The notes: generated by a model not told the origin, from the letters alone. Positions 18,192 to 27,810 are shown, counted from the first letter of the stretch. The stretch: DNA of 64,000 nucleotides from Xanthocytophaga agilis (GCF_030068605.1 NZ_JASJOU010000019.1:1-64000); one strand, 5' to 3'. A program made the numbers and translations.

Positions 18192-18761
18192 CTACAACAT
18201 ACGGGTCAATATCTCTGCCAGCTCTTCGGGAGTAGCTACCATATCCGGATGATTCTCCGCAATTATTGATGCGGGCATACTCTGAAACAGGGCTGTTTCG
18301 GGATGTTGTACGAATACAATGCCTCCTTGCTTCTCGATGGCTTTGACACCTGAAAGCCCATCCTTACCTGTACCTGATAACACAATGCCAATCACACGTC
18401 GCTGAAAAGCATAGGCAAGAGCTGTAAACCCTCTGTCGATCATCTGGTTGGTTTTATGTTGGGACAGGTAGGGTCTAAGTAAAAAAGCCTGGTTCTTAAA
18501 ATCAAGCTGATGCCCTGGAGGTAACAGATAGGCACGCTCAGGCTTAGGAATAACCCCATTGTTTATCCAGCTAATGTGTAAATGTGTGCAACGTTTCAGC
18601 ATCTTATCCAGCAGGCTCTCGTCATCAATAGACAATTGTGGAATAATCACAAACGATGCCCCTGCAGGCTTGGGTAAATGTGTCAAAAATGTTAGTAGTG
18701 CCTCAATCCCTCCTGCCGAAAAACCAATTCCAACAATTGGGTAGAATGTACTTTTATCCAT
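18192..18761 (-). CDS. Stand-alone CheB-like methylesterase domain, probably inactive
   Basis: The 189-residue product is a single CheB catalytic domain with no receiver. The nucleophile motif GIGFSAGGIEAL (Ser15) and the acidic motif LSGTGKDGLSG are present. At the position of the catalytic His, where CheB has 'xQHxxP' (ITQHMPP in E. coli), this protein reads IIPQLSIDD: the His is replaced by Gln42. With two of three triad residues it is likely to bind but not cleave glutamyl methyl esters. Other chemotaxis genes are absent; such CheB modules in Bacteroidota are usually fused to PAS kinases, as an input domain. A signalling role is inferred. Confidence 0.85.
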   Translation of the reverse strand: MDKSTFYPIVGIGFSAGGIEALLTFLTHLPKPAGASFVIIPQLSIDDESLLDKMLKRCTHLHISWINNGVIPKPERAYLLPPGHQLDFKNQAFLLRPYLSQHKTNQMIDRGFTALAYAFQRRVIGIVLSGTGKDGLSGVKAIEKQGGIVFVQHPETALFQSMPASIIAENHPDMVATPEELAEILTRML

Positions 18762-19102
18762 GTGTTGTGCTCAGATTTTATGGTATACATACTATCCGTA
18801 TAAATCCCAATAAAATTGTGCCTGTAAAATTATAAAGAAGAGGTTAACCATCTGGCTATAAGATTGTCAAGCATAATCACCTGAACACTAGGTGAGCTAT
18901 ATCACAAGTTATCTGTGAGGTACCTCACAGATAACTTGTGAGCTACTTCCTATGCCATGTTGGGTGAGTGAGTGAACTTTGCGGCATAAATCTGAAATAC
19001 TCGAAGGCAGACGGAGTGAAATCCACCAACTGCCTAAGGGTGAGCCAGACAAGGGTAGTGTGGCTTACCCCAACTAAACGTAAAACAATTAATTAAAAAG
19101 AA
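18762..19102. other. Intergenic region with a perfect palindrome and SDR leader
   Basis: It separates the divergent CheB-like and SDR genes. It holds the 40-bp palindrome at 18902-18941. The last 40-70 bases before the SDR start are also found, slightly diverged, before the second SDR copy at 37673, so the duplication includes the leader. Confidence 0.6.
18902..18941. repeat. Perfect 40-bp palindrome without a loop
   Basis: TCACAAGTTATCTGTGAGGT is followed immediately by its exact reverse complement, centred on a GGTACC. The short direct repeat GTGAGCTA flanks it (18892-18899 and 18938-18945). There is no T-run on either side. It lies between divergent genes, so it may be an operator, a cruciform site or an insertion scar. 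Confidence 0.75.
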
Positions 19103-19897
19103 ATGGACTTACAACTGACAAACAAAACCGCATTTATCAGTGGTTCAACCGCAGGCATCGGCTATGCGATTGCAAAAAGACTGGCAACCGAAGGGGCAAC
19201 AGTACTTATTAACGGTAGAACCCAGATTGCCATCGACAAAGCAGTAAACGAACTAAAAACAACAACTGGAAACCCGAATATATCTGGCATCATGGCAGAT
19301 TTCCTGGATGTTGATCAAATAAATCAACTACTCAATCAGCTACCTCCTATCGATATTCTGATCAATAATGCAGGAATATTTGAACCTAAATCGTTTGTCG
19401 ATATCACTGATCAGGAATGGTTACGTTTTTTTGACATGAATGTAATGAGTGGCATCCGGTTATCACGGCATTTATTCCCCAAGATGTTAGAAAAAAACTG
19501 GGGACGAATTATTTTTATTTCAAGCGAAACGGCTGTGTCCACAGCAAGTGAAATGGTACATTACAGCATGACCAAAACAGCTCAGATCGCTATCGGTCGG
19601 GGGATGGCCGAACTTACAAAAGGAACCGGTGTCACAGTTAACTCCATCCTGCCAGGCCCAACCAAATCCAGGGGGATCTCTGGGTTTATTTCCGATATGG
19701 CAGCGGTAAATACGATTACTGTACAGGAGGCTGAACAAAATTTCTTTAAAGATATTCGTCCTACTTCTTTACTCCAACGTTTCGCGTCTGTAGAGGAAAT
19801 AGCAGATACTGTAGCCTATTATGCGAGTCCGTTAGCGTCTGCCACCAATGGCGCTGCTATTCGTGTGGAAGGTGGAACAATAAACACCATTATCTGA
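19103..19897 (+). CDS. Short-chain dehydrogenase/reductase, copy 1
   Basis: The 264-residue product is a classical SDR. The nucleotide loop SGSTAGIGYAIAKRL (TGxxxGIG type) is near residue 14, ILINNAGIF gives the NNAG motif, and the catalytic pair is in YSMTK, with Ser in FISSET upstream. NGR after the second strand suggests NADP(H). It reduces or oxidises a hydroxyl/keto group of an unknown small molecule. It is 255/264 identical, by my count, to the protein at 37673-38467. It precedes an NmrA-type reductase and an AraC regulator on the same strand, the gap being 278 bp. Confidence 0.9.
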   Translation: MDLQLTNKTAFISGSTAGIGYAIAKRLATEGATVLINGRTQIAIDKAVNELKTTTGNPNISGIMADFLDVDQINQLLNQLPPIDILINNAGIFEPKSFVDITDQEWLRFFDMNVMSGIRLSRHLFPKMLEKNWGRIIFISSETAVSTASEMVHYSMTKTAQIAIGRGMAELTKGTGVTVNSILPGPTKSRGISGFISDMAAVNTITVQEAEQNFFKDIRPTSLLQRFASVEEIADTVAYYASPLASATNGAAIRVEGGTINTII

Positions 19898-20175
19898 TTA
19901 TTTACCCCACTTTGACTTTTGTTTTTAACTTCTCTGTTTTCCTGAAAGAAACACCATCCTTCTTGCCCTTTCAGGAGGACAGAGAGGAAGTGGTGTCCTT
20001 TCCTTCTGGAAGAATATATTCCGGTTATCTTCTATTTACTCACATACCTCTTCTTTTATAAAAGGGAATACAGAATTCAAGAAACGGCTACAATAACGAG
20101 AGATTTGGCTACGTACTTTTCTTAGTCTCAGGCCAACTTTGCAGTATCATTTACTCATAAACCAACTAGGACAAA

Positions 20176-21066
20176 ATGAATGTGATACTGACAGGCTCAT
20201 TAGGGCATATTGGAAAACCACTTACAGAAGAACTGGTCCGAAAGGGCTATACTGTTACTGTTATAAGTAGTAAACCTGAAAAGCAAAAAGACATTGAGGC
20301 TCTGGGTGCTACTGCTGCCATTGGTTCGATAGAGGATGTTCCGTTTCTCACTACTACCTTTACGGGTGCAGATGTTGTATACTGCATGATCCCTCCTAAC
20401 TATTTTCACGAAGCAGACCAGACCACCTATTTTAGCAGAATCGGAACTAAGTATGCGAAAGCCATCCAGCAGGCAGGCGTAAAGCGTCTGATTCACCTGA
20501 GTAGTTTTGGGGCTCATCTGGACAAAGGTACCGGAATGATTCTGGGAGCCTACCAGGTAGAGACCATTCTGAATACCCTCTCAGATGTAGCCATCACCCA
20601 TATGCGGCCTACCTACTTTTATTACAATTTATATGGATTTCTGGATAGGATCAAAACAACCGGTATGATAGCAGCAAATTATGGCGGAGACGATACCATT
20701 GTATTGGTTTCACCAACAGATATCGCTATGGCAATTTCGGAAGAGATCCAGACACAAGCCACCCACCGAAAGATTCGTTATGTTGCCAGCGACCACTGTA
20801 CAGGAAATGAAATTGCTTCCGTCCTTGGCAGTGCAATTGGAAAACCTGACTTACAATGGCACATTATTACAGATCAGCAAATGCAAGAGGGATTGGAAAC
20901 GGCTGGTATTCCTAAAGAAACCGCAGCTACATTAGTTGAAATGTATGCCTGCCTTCGTAGCGGAGCTCTGGCTGAGGATTACTATCTGAAACAACCTGCC
21001 ACATTGGGAAAAGTGAAGCTGACTGACTTTGCCAAAGAATTTGCAGCTGTCTTTAACCAGAAATAG
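20176..21066 (+). CDS. NmrA-type NAD(P)-binding reductase (atypical SDR)
   Basis: The 296-residue product opens with MNVILTGSLGHIGKPLTEEL, a Rossmann glycine motif of the atypical SDR / NmrA group. It then has GSIEDVPFLTTTFTGADVVY, typical of the NmrA 'D-x-x-S-L' strand, and VKRLIHLSSFGAH. The YxxxK of classical SDRs is missing, as expected in NmrA-like proteins, which are redox sensors or quinone/isoflavone-type reductases. It is 12 bp upstream of the AraC regulator and so likely co-transcribed with it. A possible box CAACTTTG is at 20134-20141, one base off consensus. Confidence 0.85.
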   Translation: MNVILTGSLGHIGKPLTEELVRKGYTVTVISSKPEKQKDIEALGATAAIGSIEDVPFLTTTFTGADVVYCMIPPNYFHEADQTTYFSRIGTKYAKAIQQAGVKRLIHLSSFGAHLDKGTGMILGAYQVETILNTLSDVAITHMRPTYFYYNLYGFLDRIKTTGMIAANYGGDDTIVLVSPTDIAMAISEEIQTQATHRKIRYVASDHCTGNEIASVLGSAIGKPDLQWHIITDQQMQEGLETAGIPKETAATLVEMYACLRSGALAEDYYLKQPATLGKVKLTDFAKEFAAVFNQK

Positions 21067-21078
21067 CTATATTGAATT

Positions 21079-21996
21079 ATGACTGACGGACATTTTCATC
21101 AAATCAGGACTACCAGTGACTATCATACGTTTCGGCAACTTGCCAAGCCACAACATCCCCTTATCAGTGTGATTAATGTGGAGGATATTCGCAATTTGCC
21201 TGTTGGAGAGGCTGCTACGCTGGTTATGGACTTATATTGCATTGCCCTGAAACGCAACTTTAAAGGCAAGATAAAATATGGCCAGCAGAAGTATGATTTT
21301 GATGAGGGAGTTCTGTTTTTTATGAGTCCTGGTCAGGTATTATCTATCGAAGCCACCGAAGAAGTATTCCATTCAGGGTGGATGTTACTTGTCCATCCTG
21401 ACTTTTTGTGGAACACACCTCTAGCCAATACCATTAGACAATATGAGTACTTTTCCTATTTAGTACATGAAGCCTTATTTCTTTCTGAAAAAGAAGAGAC
21501 AGTCATCACAGAGATTATCCAGCAGATTGAACAGGTATACCAGGCTCCAATAGATAAATTCAGCCAACCGATTATGATAGCTCACCTGGAAGTGTTGCTT
21601 TCGTATGCGGATCGGTTTTATCATCGTCAGTTTATTACCCGTAAAATCACTAATCACCAGATTCTGAACCGCCTGGATACACTTTTGACGAATTACTTCA
21701 ATAGTGATGATTTGATTATCAAAGGATTACCAACTGTTCAGTTTGTTGCCGAATCGTTGAATGTATCACCTAACTACCTAAGCGTGTTGCTAAATTTATT
21801 GACAGGGCAAAGTACCCAACACCACATTCATGATAAATTAATCGAAAAGGCGAAAGAGAAACTATCCACTACGGATCTTTCTGTCAGCGAAATTGCCTAT
21901 GCCTTAGGCTTTGAACACCCCCAATCGTTTAGTAAGTTGTTTAAGAATAAAACCAACTGTTCTCCTCTCGAATTCAGGCATTCCTTTCCCAACTAA
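21079..21996 (+). CDS. AraC-family transcriptional regulator
   Basis: The 305-residue product has an N-terminal cupin-like sensing region (QQKYDFDEGVLFFMSPGQ, about 70-110) and a C-terminal double helix-turn-helix (about 200-300). The first HTH is in QFVAESLNVSPNYLSVLL, the second in SVSEIAYALGFEHPQSFSKLFK followed by KTNCSPLEFR, the AraC signature. It is only 12 bp after the NmrA-type gene and so likely controls that gene and perhaps the SDR, activated by their substrate. This arrangement (reductase plus AraC activator) is common in Bacteroidota. The effector is unknown. Confidence 0.93.
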   Translation: MTDGHFHQIRTTSDYHTFRQLAKPQHPLISVINVEDIRNLPVGEAATLVMDLYCIALKRNFKGKIKYGQQKYDFDEGVLFFMSPGQVLSIEATEEVFHSGWMLLVHPDFLWNTPLANTIRQYEYFSYLVHEALFLSEKEETVITEIIQQIEQVYQAPIDKFSQPIMIAHLEVLLSYADRFYHRQFITRKITNHQILNRLDTLLTNYFNSDDLIIKGLPTVQFVAESLNVSPNYLSVLLNLLTGQSTQHHIHDKLIEKAKEKLSTTDLSVSEIAYALGFEHPQSFSKLFKNKTNCSPLEFRHSFPN

Positions 21997-22446
21997 ATTT
22001 TCTTATAGTATCTCTTTCGATCTGGGTTAGAAGTCTTATTCGATCACGACGACTTCCTCTATGCCTTATTTCTTTCCTGATCCAATCATAAAATGGTATC
22101 AAACACTCTATTGATGATATAGCTATCATTGCCATGATACCATGCTTGTTCCAAAGCTTTTAATGGAATCCAACCTCACGGGCCTGAGCCATAAGTAAAC
22201 TATATCATACCTTATTTCTATCCAGTTACTACACATTCCTACATAACGAGAAATCTGTTATGACACTGTACCTTTCATCATTTGTTATATTTTATGACCA
22301 AATAGTTATATACTTAAGAGTCCGTAATGAAGAGCTTTGTCGTAAATGGTGGCACTTTTCCATTGGGTCTCTCTATCCCAATGGCCACCATACAGTCAAC
22401 TTTTATTTATTTTTTATTCACTTAGTTAAACCTTCCCTTACTACGT
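21997..22446. other. Gap before the GH30 gene
   Basis: No gene is seen; the plus frame at 22260-22568 overlaps the GH30 start and has no recognisable domain. An inverted repeat ATGGTATC (22093-22100) / GATACCAT (22136-22143) encloses further AT-rich partial palindromes and may be a regulatory or mRNA-folding element. Confidence 0.4.
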
Positions 22447-23664
22447 ATGAAAAAAAAGCTATTGAGCGCATGGGTGCTCGTTCTTTTGCTCTCCGGTTGT
22501 GCAAAAGAAAAAGATGGTGCAGTTCAACCTATGGAAAAGGTTACTGCACAGGCTACAGCTACTATTGATGCAGCAACACCACAACAAACCATTAGAGGAT
22601 TTGGGGGTGCCAGTATTCGTGGCTGGATTGCGGATCTGACAACGGATCAGCGAACAAAAGCTTTTTCACCAACCAATGGAATCGGAATGAGTATTCTTCG
22701 GGTCCGGATACCGCATAACAGTGCTGATTTTGCCGCCGAAAAACCAACTATTGATGCAGCCAAATCATTTGGAGCCACGGTAATCGCATCGGCCTGGACT
22801 GCTCCCGCGTCCATGAAAGACAATAATAATTTGGTGGGAGGTAAACTCAAAACAGATTCCTATGCATCGTATGCATCACATTTGCGGGCATTTAATACAG
22901 CTGTTGGTGGAGTGTATGCCATTAGCCCTATTAATGAACCCAATATTACCGTTAGCTATGAATCAATGAAAATGACTGCAACGGAGGTTGCCAGCTTCGT
23001 GGCTGCCCAGGGGGAGAATTGTGGGGCACCGATTATGGCACCAGAACCTTTCAATATGGACCAGACGTATATCAATACCTATTTGAGCAATGCGACAGCA
23101 AAAGCCAAAACAGCTTTTGTGTGTGGACATATTTACGGCCGCACACCGTATAACTTAGGTAACATCGGCAAGTCGGTTTGGATGACTGAACATTACACTA
23201 ATTCATCCATCAGTGGAAATGACTGGAATAACGCCATGAATGCGGCCAAAGAAATCCACGATTGTATGAATGCCGGCTGGGCAGCCTATGTATGGTGGTA
23301 TATTCGCAGATCATACGGACCCATCGATGAGAATAGCAATGTTACTAAACTAGGCTATATAATGGCACACTGGGCCAAATGGGTGCGGCCTGGATTCAGT
23401 AAAATTTCGTGTACGTCCAATCCTACTTCCGGAATCTTTGTAACTGCCTATAAGAGCGGTTCACGGATTGTCATTGTGGCTATTAATCAGAATTCATCTG
23501 CTACCAATCAGGCATTCAGTCTCAGTGGGGCAACAGTAAGCAGTTTCAGCCGTTACCAAACAACAAGTTCTGCCAATCTGGTTTCCAGCAGCCTTTCTGT
23601 TTCAGGCAACAGTTTCAATCTTACTCTGCCAGCCTCCAGTATTACTACCCTGATAGCCAATTAA
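22447..23664 (+). CDS. GH30-family glycosidase lipoprotein (glucuronoxylanase type)
   Basis: The 405-residue product has a lipoprotein signal with lipobox LLLSGC, so it is anchored to a membrane. The mature part has GFGGASIRGW near the start, the catalytic acid/base Glu in ISPINEPN and the nucleophile Glu in VWMTEHY, spaced as in GH30 enzymes, followed by AYVWWYIRRSYG. A C-terminal beta side domain ends the chain (AINQNSSATNQAFSL...). The 'INEPN' plus 'MTEH' pattern and the length match GH30 subfamily 8, endo-xylanases that recognise glucuronoxylan. The gene is isolated, with no SusCD pair near. Family sure, exact substrate inferred. Confidence 0.87.
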   Translation: MKKKLLSAWVLVLLLSGCAKEKDGAVQPMEKVTAQATATIDAATPQQTIRGFGGASIRGWIADLTTDQRTKAFSPTNGIGMSILRVRIPHNSADFAAEKPTIDAAKSFGATVIASAWTAPASMKDNNNLVGGKLKTDSYASYASHLRAFNTAVGGVYAISPINEPNITVSYESMKMTATEVASFVAAQGENCGAPIMAPEPFNMDQTYINTYLSNATAKAKTAFVCGHIYGRTPYNLGNIGKSVWMTEHYTNSSISGNDWNNAMNAAKEIHDCMNAGWAAYVWWYIRRSYGPIDENSNVTKLGYIMAHWAKWVRPGFSKISCTSNPTSGIFVTAYKSGSRIVIVAINQNSSATNQAFSLSGATVSSFSRYQTTSSANLVSSSLSVSGNSFNLTLPASSITTLIAN

Positions 23665-23950
23665 AAGCTTCTGATTGGGTTGAAGACTCTAACCAGTTAG
23701 GTTGAGAATAGTAGCTTGAGAGTAGGAATGACCAGAACATTGAGTAGTATCTTCTTTGCCACCTATTTTCAAACTACTATTCTTATATGATTTTGTTGAG
23801 TAATACCAGAAAGTGTAGTGAATAGGAAGTATAACGATAGAAGAATTTATAAAAAACCTTTGTGTTTTCTCAAATAAGTACGATAAATTAAGGTTTTTCA
23901 CAAGCTCTCACTTCGTAAAGCGGTAAACTTATACACCTACTTTCAAGATA

Positions 23951-24994
23951 ATGAAATCTTTCTGTTTGATTTTGACTTTACAGATTTTCTGTCTGTTCGT
24001 AAAAGCTCAGCCACCTAAAGACAGTACTTACTATGCCAAAATTTCCTCACCAGATGTTAACATGATTTCTGTGTACAAAGGGAAATACAAAGTATTTACC
24101 CAGAAAGTCGGAACAGGAAGTATCAAACTGCTTTTACTACATGGCGGTCCGGGACAATCTCATGAGTACTTTGAGAACTTTCCTGAAAACCTGAAAAATC
24201 AGAACGTTACGATCTATTATTATGACCAGTTAGGATCGTATTATTCAGACAATCCAGATGATTCGACAGTATGGAATGTGAACCGGTTTGTGGAGGAAAT
24301 AGAAGAAGTACGAAAAGGATTGAAACTGGATAAGTTTTACTTGCTGGGCCATTCCTGGGGAGGAATGCTTGCAGAATTGTATGCTGCAAAATATGGACAA
24401 CATTTAAAAGGAGTTATTTTATCTAATGTACCAGGATTTTTTTCAAAAGATCTCTCTACATTAAACTCGATAATCGACAGTGTTGACCAGACTGTTCGAT
24501 ACCGAACTACATTACTACCCAAATTTTCTGCAAACAAACCTCAGATAGACTCCATCAGTAAAGGACTTGCACTGTCTGACCAAACAATGTCTCTCAAACT
24601 CACTGAGCAATTCAACAAAGCCAATGATAGTATTTTTGGAAGAACAATGTATTACCATAAAGCAGGCAAAATGCCAGAGCCTTTGCGAAGAAGTATGAGA
24701 CATGCTGAAAATAAGGGTATGGACACCTATCATTTTAATCCCTTTGGTGCAAATTATAAGCAAGCCCTTGAAAAAAATAAAGTACCAACTTTTCTTCTGG
24801 GAGGCCAAAATGACTTTTTACATCCTGAATATTATGATAGCCTGAAAAAGGTAATGAAAAATACGAAGGTAAAAGTATATATATGTCCAAATGGAGCACA
24901 CTTTCCGATGTGGGATGATACAGACAACTATTTCAGGGAGTTAAACCATTTCCTGAAGGATGTAGAGACAGGTTCGTTTATTCCAAAGAGTTGA
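23951..24994 (+). CDS. Secreted proline-iminopeptidase-like alpha/beta hydrolase (S33)
   Basis: The 347-residue product has a signal peptide (ends near FVKAQ). Oxyanion-loop motif LLLHGGPGQSHEYF and nucleophile elbow LLGHSWGGMLAELYA define peptidase family S33; the late His is in NGAHFPMWDD and the Asp probably in GGQNDFLHPE. Such enzymes release N-terminal proline or hydrolyse related amides and esters. Periplasmic location is expected. No partner gene adjoins it. The family is clear; substrate is not. Confidence 0.87.
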   Translation: MKSFCLILTLQIFCLFVKAQPPKDSTYYAKISSPDVNMISVYKGKYKVFTQKVGTGSIKLLLLHGGPGQSHEYFENFPENLKNQNVTIYYYDQLGSYYSDNPDDSTVWNVNRFVEEIEEVRKGLKLDKFYLLGHSWGGMLAELYAAKYGQHLKGVILSNVPGFFSKDLSTLNSIIDSVDQTVRYRTTLLPKFSANKPQIDSISKGLALSDQTMSLKLTEQFNKANDSIFGRTMYYHKAGKMPEPLRRSMRHAENKGMDTYHFNPFGANYKQALEKNKVPTFLLGGQNDFLHPEYYDSLKKVMKNTKVKVYICPNGAHFPMWDDTDNYFRELNHFLKDVETGSFIPKS

Positions 24995-25094
24995 TTTTTT
25001 TTAACAGTTTTTTCCTATCCAATAACAAAACCACTATAAAACTTCCCTGTAGTTACGCGTTGTGGTATATAGTACAACCCCAATAAATTTATCA

Positions 25095-25445
25095 ATGCAA
25101 AGAGTGTTAATTTTAACTTTATATAAGTCTTTTGGGGTAAATTTTTTCAGAAAATTATTGCGTTGGGTTGGCTGGGAAAAACTAAATAAAAAATCTAATC
25201 CAATAGAAAAAAATACTAAAACTTTGATGCAACTGCATTACCGAACCAAACAATCTGAATTAGGACATAGCATTATTTTTGGTATAGTTCTGGGGTTCAC
25301 TATTTTCGTAGCAGTCAAATTTGGAGTTTTCAAACCTGTATGGTTGTTCATACTCAATATCTTACTAAATCTATATCCTATTTTGCTCCAACGATACAAT
25401 CGACCACGAATAGAAAGAGCTATCGTTTTAAGTAAACGTAATTAA
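25095..25445 (+). CDS. CrtO-like small membrane protein (glycosyl-carotenoid acyltransferase family, tentative)
   Basis: The product of about 116 residues has one polar N-terminal half and two hydrophobic segments. The pattern TKQSELGHSIIFG ... WLFILNILLNLYPILLQRYNRPR resembles the CrtO family of glycosyl-4,4'-diaponeurosporenoate acyltransferases and their many uncharacterised Bacteroidota relatives, which share the E-x-x-H and YNRxR motifs. I chose the ATG at 25095; a GTG at 25062 would add 11 residues. No carotenoid genes are in the window, so an acyl-transfer role on another lipid or sugar is possible. Moderate confidence. Confidence 0.55.
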   Translation: MQRVLILTLYKSFGVNFFRKLLRWVGWEKLNKKSNPIEKNTKTLMQLHYRTKQSELGHSIIFGIVLGFTIFVAVKFGVFKPVWLFILNILLNLYPILLQRYNRPRIERAIVLSKRN

Positions 25446-25860
25446 AGATGCTTACTCTACATCTGTCTGACAGTATGACTTCAGTTTTAAAGTTCACTTC
25501 TCCAGGTAAAATTTAATATATCCAACTAAATCAGAGGGACTTGTTTAGGTATGAATGCTAGTTCAAATAAGCATGGAAACGATGGAAAAAGAGCCAATGT
25601 CAGACACACCATCCTTATACCGTCAATGGGTGTGCTTTGCCTCAGGATTTATCTGGGCACTCACTGTGCAGGAGGATTTTATATATTAGATAGCATTAGA
25701 ACTTTGGAAAAATAGAATTAGATATTGATCATATGAAAGCTATATTGAAGAAGCCAAATACCACTAATCCTTCTATAATAGGAGGACTAACAGAAAAGGA
25801 ATCCGAAGGATTCAATGTGGAATTTAGTCACTTCGCGAGCTACAAGCATGCAAGATGAAT
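25446..25860. other. Gap with short coding-like fragments
   Basis: Two short open frames (25573-25689, 38 residues; 25733-25858, 41 residues) have ATG starts and balanced composition but no known domain. They read as adjoining pieces of decayed coding DNA or as small peptides. No hairpin stands out. Confidence 0.35.
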
Positions 25861-27810
25861 CTATTTATAATCAACGTATTCTTTTTTAATACTCAGTTTT
25901 TTCATTTTGGACTGCAGCGTGGTAGGTGGAATATTCAGCAATTCCGCAGCACCACCAGATCCCCATATACGGCCATTGCATTTTTTTAACACTGTTATAA
26001 TATGATCTCTTTCATTTTCATCGATAGTCTTTATACGAAGTTCTTCATTGGGTAAAGCCTTTTCTGTTTGTTGGGGTGAATGAAATTCTACTTCCTCAAT
26101 CAGGGGGCCTTTTGTTAGAAGCACACTTCGTTCGATCAGGTGCTCCAACTCCCGCACATTACCTGGCCAATGGTAAGTCATCAGAGTAGCCAAAACTTTA
26201 TCGGTTACGCCACTAATCTTTCTTCCCGTTTTTCGGTTATAGTGTTTGATAAAATACGTAGTAAGTACTGGAATGTCTTCTTTACGCTCCCGTAAAGGCG
26301 GAAGGATAATCGGAAAGACATGAAGGCGATAATACAAATCCAATCGGAAACGACCCTGTGCGACTTCCTTTTCCAGATTGCGGTTAGTTGCTGCAATAAT
26401 GCGGACATTGATTTTTATGGGTGAACGGCCTCCAATGCGTTCTATTTCTTTTTCCTGTAATACCCGCAATAGTTTCACCTGTAGTTCTAATGGCATCTCA
26501 CCGATTTCATCCAAAAAGATAGTTCCTCCAGATGCTTGCTCAAATTTGCCAATTCGTTTTTCAATAGCTCCTGTAAAAGCTCCTTTTTCATGACCAAACA
26601 ATTCGGATTCAATCAGGGTAGCAGGTAAGGCCGCACAATTTACCTTAACAAGCGGCTTGTCCTTTCTGGGAGAAAGTGTATGGATACAATCGGCAATTCT
26701 CTCTTTGCCAGTACCACTCTCTCCCAATATCAGGACTGATGTATCTGCAGGGGCGACAAGTGTAATATGATCAAATACTTTTAACAACAGATGACTCCTG
26801 CCTGCAATTCCTTCAAATATATCTGTATCAGTCTGTGTTTCCCCAGGTAATGGAGTGTGTACGGATTCTGGTAATACCTTTATTTCAGTTTTTAGTCTGC
26901 TTTCGATTACAGAAGAAAGTAGTGGTTGCAAACAGTTAAAAAGTACGATATGTTCAGCCTTATATGCATCCGGACGTCGGCTATAAAAGAAGAAGTAAAA
27001 TTGATCTCCATTGGATAAAGACACCGGAAGCACACAATGAGAACGCATCTGGAATGTATCCATAATAAGTGTTCGGATTGAAGGCACTTCGCATAGGTTT
27101 GTAAATTGTTCTTCTGTATAGCAGTGTGCGACTGGTTCCAGATGGGTTTTAGCCTGCAATGCATCCAGTTCATGCTTTTTCAGATTGGTTATAATCATTA
27201 GTTCCCTGACTCCCACAATCTGGTATTCATCAAATCCAATTCGCAGAAATCCAGTATCCTGATAAGAAAGGGAGTTGTGAGCCAGAGGTATGCTTTGTGT
27301 TGCCATGTATTCAAAAGGAATAAAGGGTTGCAACACCTGACCTGCTTTCATTAAGGCTTCCTCCCAGCTATTTTTTTCATCAAATAATGGAATAAGCTGT
27401 TTCTGTAACTGAATTTCCCGACGCAGGCTAGCTTCATGGCTGAATTGATGACGGTAAAGGGCGATCTCCAATGTAATCAATACATCTTTTTCCCGAAAGG
27501 GTTTAACTAAAAAGCCATCAGGCTGAGTGGTTTTTGCTTCAGAGAGTATATTCTGATTAAAGTTAGCAGACAGGTAAACAAACGCAATATTTAGTTCTCT
27601 TAATTGTTTTGCCAAGTCAATTCCTGTCAGAGTACCTTTCAGAAAAATATCCAGCAGCACTACATCTGGTTTTTCTTCTGCAATGAGTTCAAGTGCTCTG
27701 GCTACCGAACGGGCTATACCTGTAACCCGATAATTCGCTTTTTCGAGCATTAAACGGATGTCATTGGCTTCAACAAACTGATCTTCAACTATAAGTATGG
27801 TTTCGTTCAT
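25861..27810 (-). CDS. NtrC-type response regulator (receiver, middle domain, sigma-54 AAA+, Fis HTH)
   Basis: The 649-residue product starts with a receiver domain (about 1-122): acidic pocket in IVEDQ, phospho-acceptor Asp54 in VVLLDIF, Lys in LVKPF. Residues about 140-320 form an extra region, perhaps GAF-like. The AAA+ domain (about 340-570) has Walker A GESGTGKE, the sigma-54-contacting GAFTGA and Walker B GGTIFLDEIGE. A Fis-type HTH (GRIWGSGGAAELLNIPPTTLQSKM broken over about 605-640) binds DNA. It activates sigma-54 promoters when phosphorylated. Its start overlaps the stop of the kinase gene at 27807-30140 by 4 bases, marking them as a two-component pair. Confidence 0.95.
   Translation of the reverse strand: MNETILIVEDQFVEANDIRLMLEKANYRVTGIARSVARALELIAEEKPDVVLLDIFLKGTLTGIDLAKQLRELNIAFVYLSANFNQNILSEAKTTQPDGFLVKPFREKDVLITLEIALYRHQFSHEASLRREIQLQKQLIPLFDEKNSWEEALMKAGQVLQPFIPFEYMATQSIPLAHNSLSYQDTGFLRIGFDEYQIVGVRELMIITNLKKHELDALQAKTHLEPVAHCYTEEQFTNLCEVPSIRTLIMDTFQMRSHCVLPVSLSNGDQFYFFFYSRRPDAYKAEHIVLFNCLQPLLSSVIESRLKTEIKVLPESVHTPLPGETQTDTDIFEGIAGRSHLLLKVFDHITLVAPADTSVLILGESGTGKERIADCIHTLSPRKDKPLVKVNCAALPATLIESELFGHEKGAFTGAIEKRIGKFEQASGGTIFLDEIGEMPLELQVKLLRVLQEKEIERIGGRSPIKINVRIIAATNRNLEKEVAQGRFRLDLYYRLHVFPIILPPLRERKEDIPVLTTYFIKHYNRKTGRKISGVTDKVLATLMTYHWPGNVRELEHLIERSVLLTKGPLIEEVEFHSPQQTEKALPNEELRIKTIDENERDHIITVLKKCNGRIWGSGGAAELLNIPPTTLQSKMKKLSIKKEYVDYK

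Noticed and set aside
23689-23901. 70-residue minus-strand frame between GH30 and S33 genes
   Set aside because: No domain or signal; Ser/Asn/Phe-rich composition of intergenic DNA.
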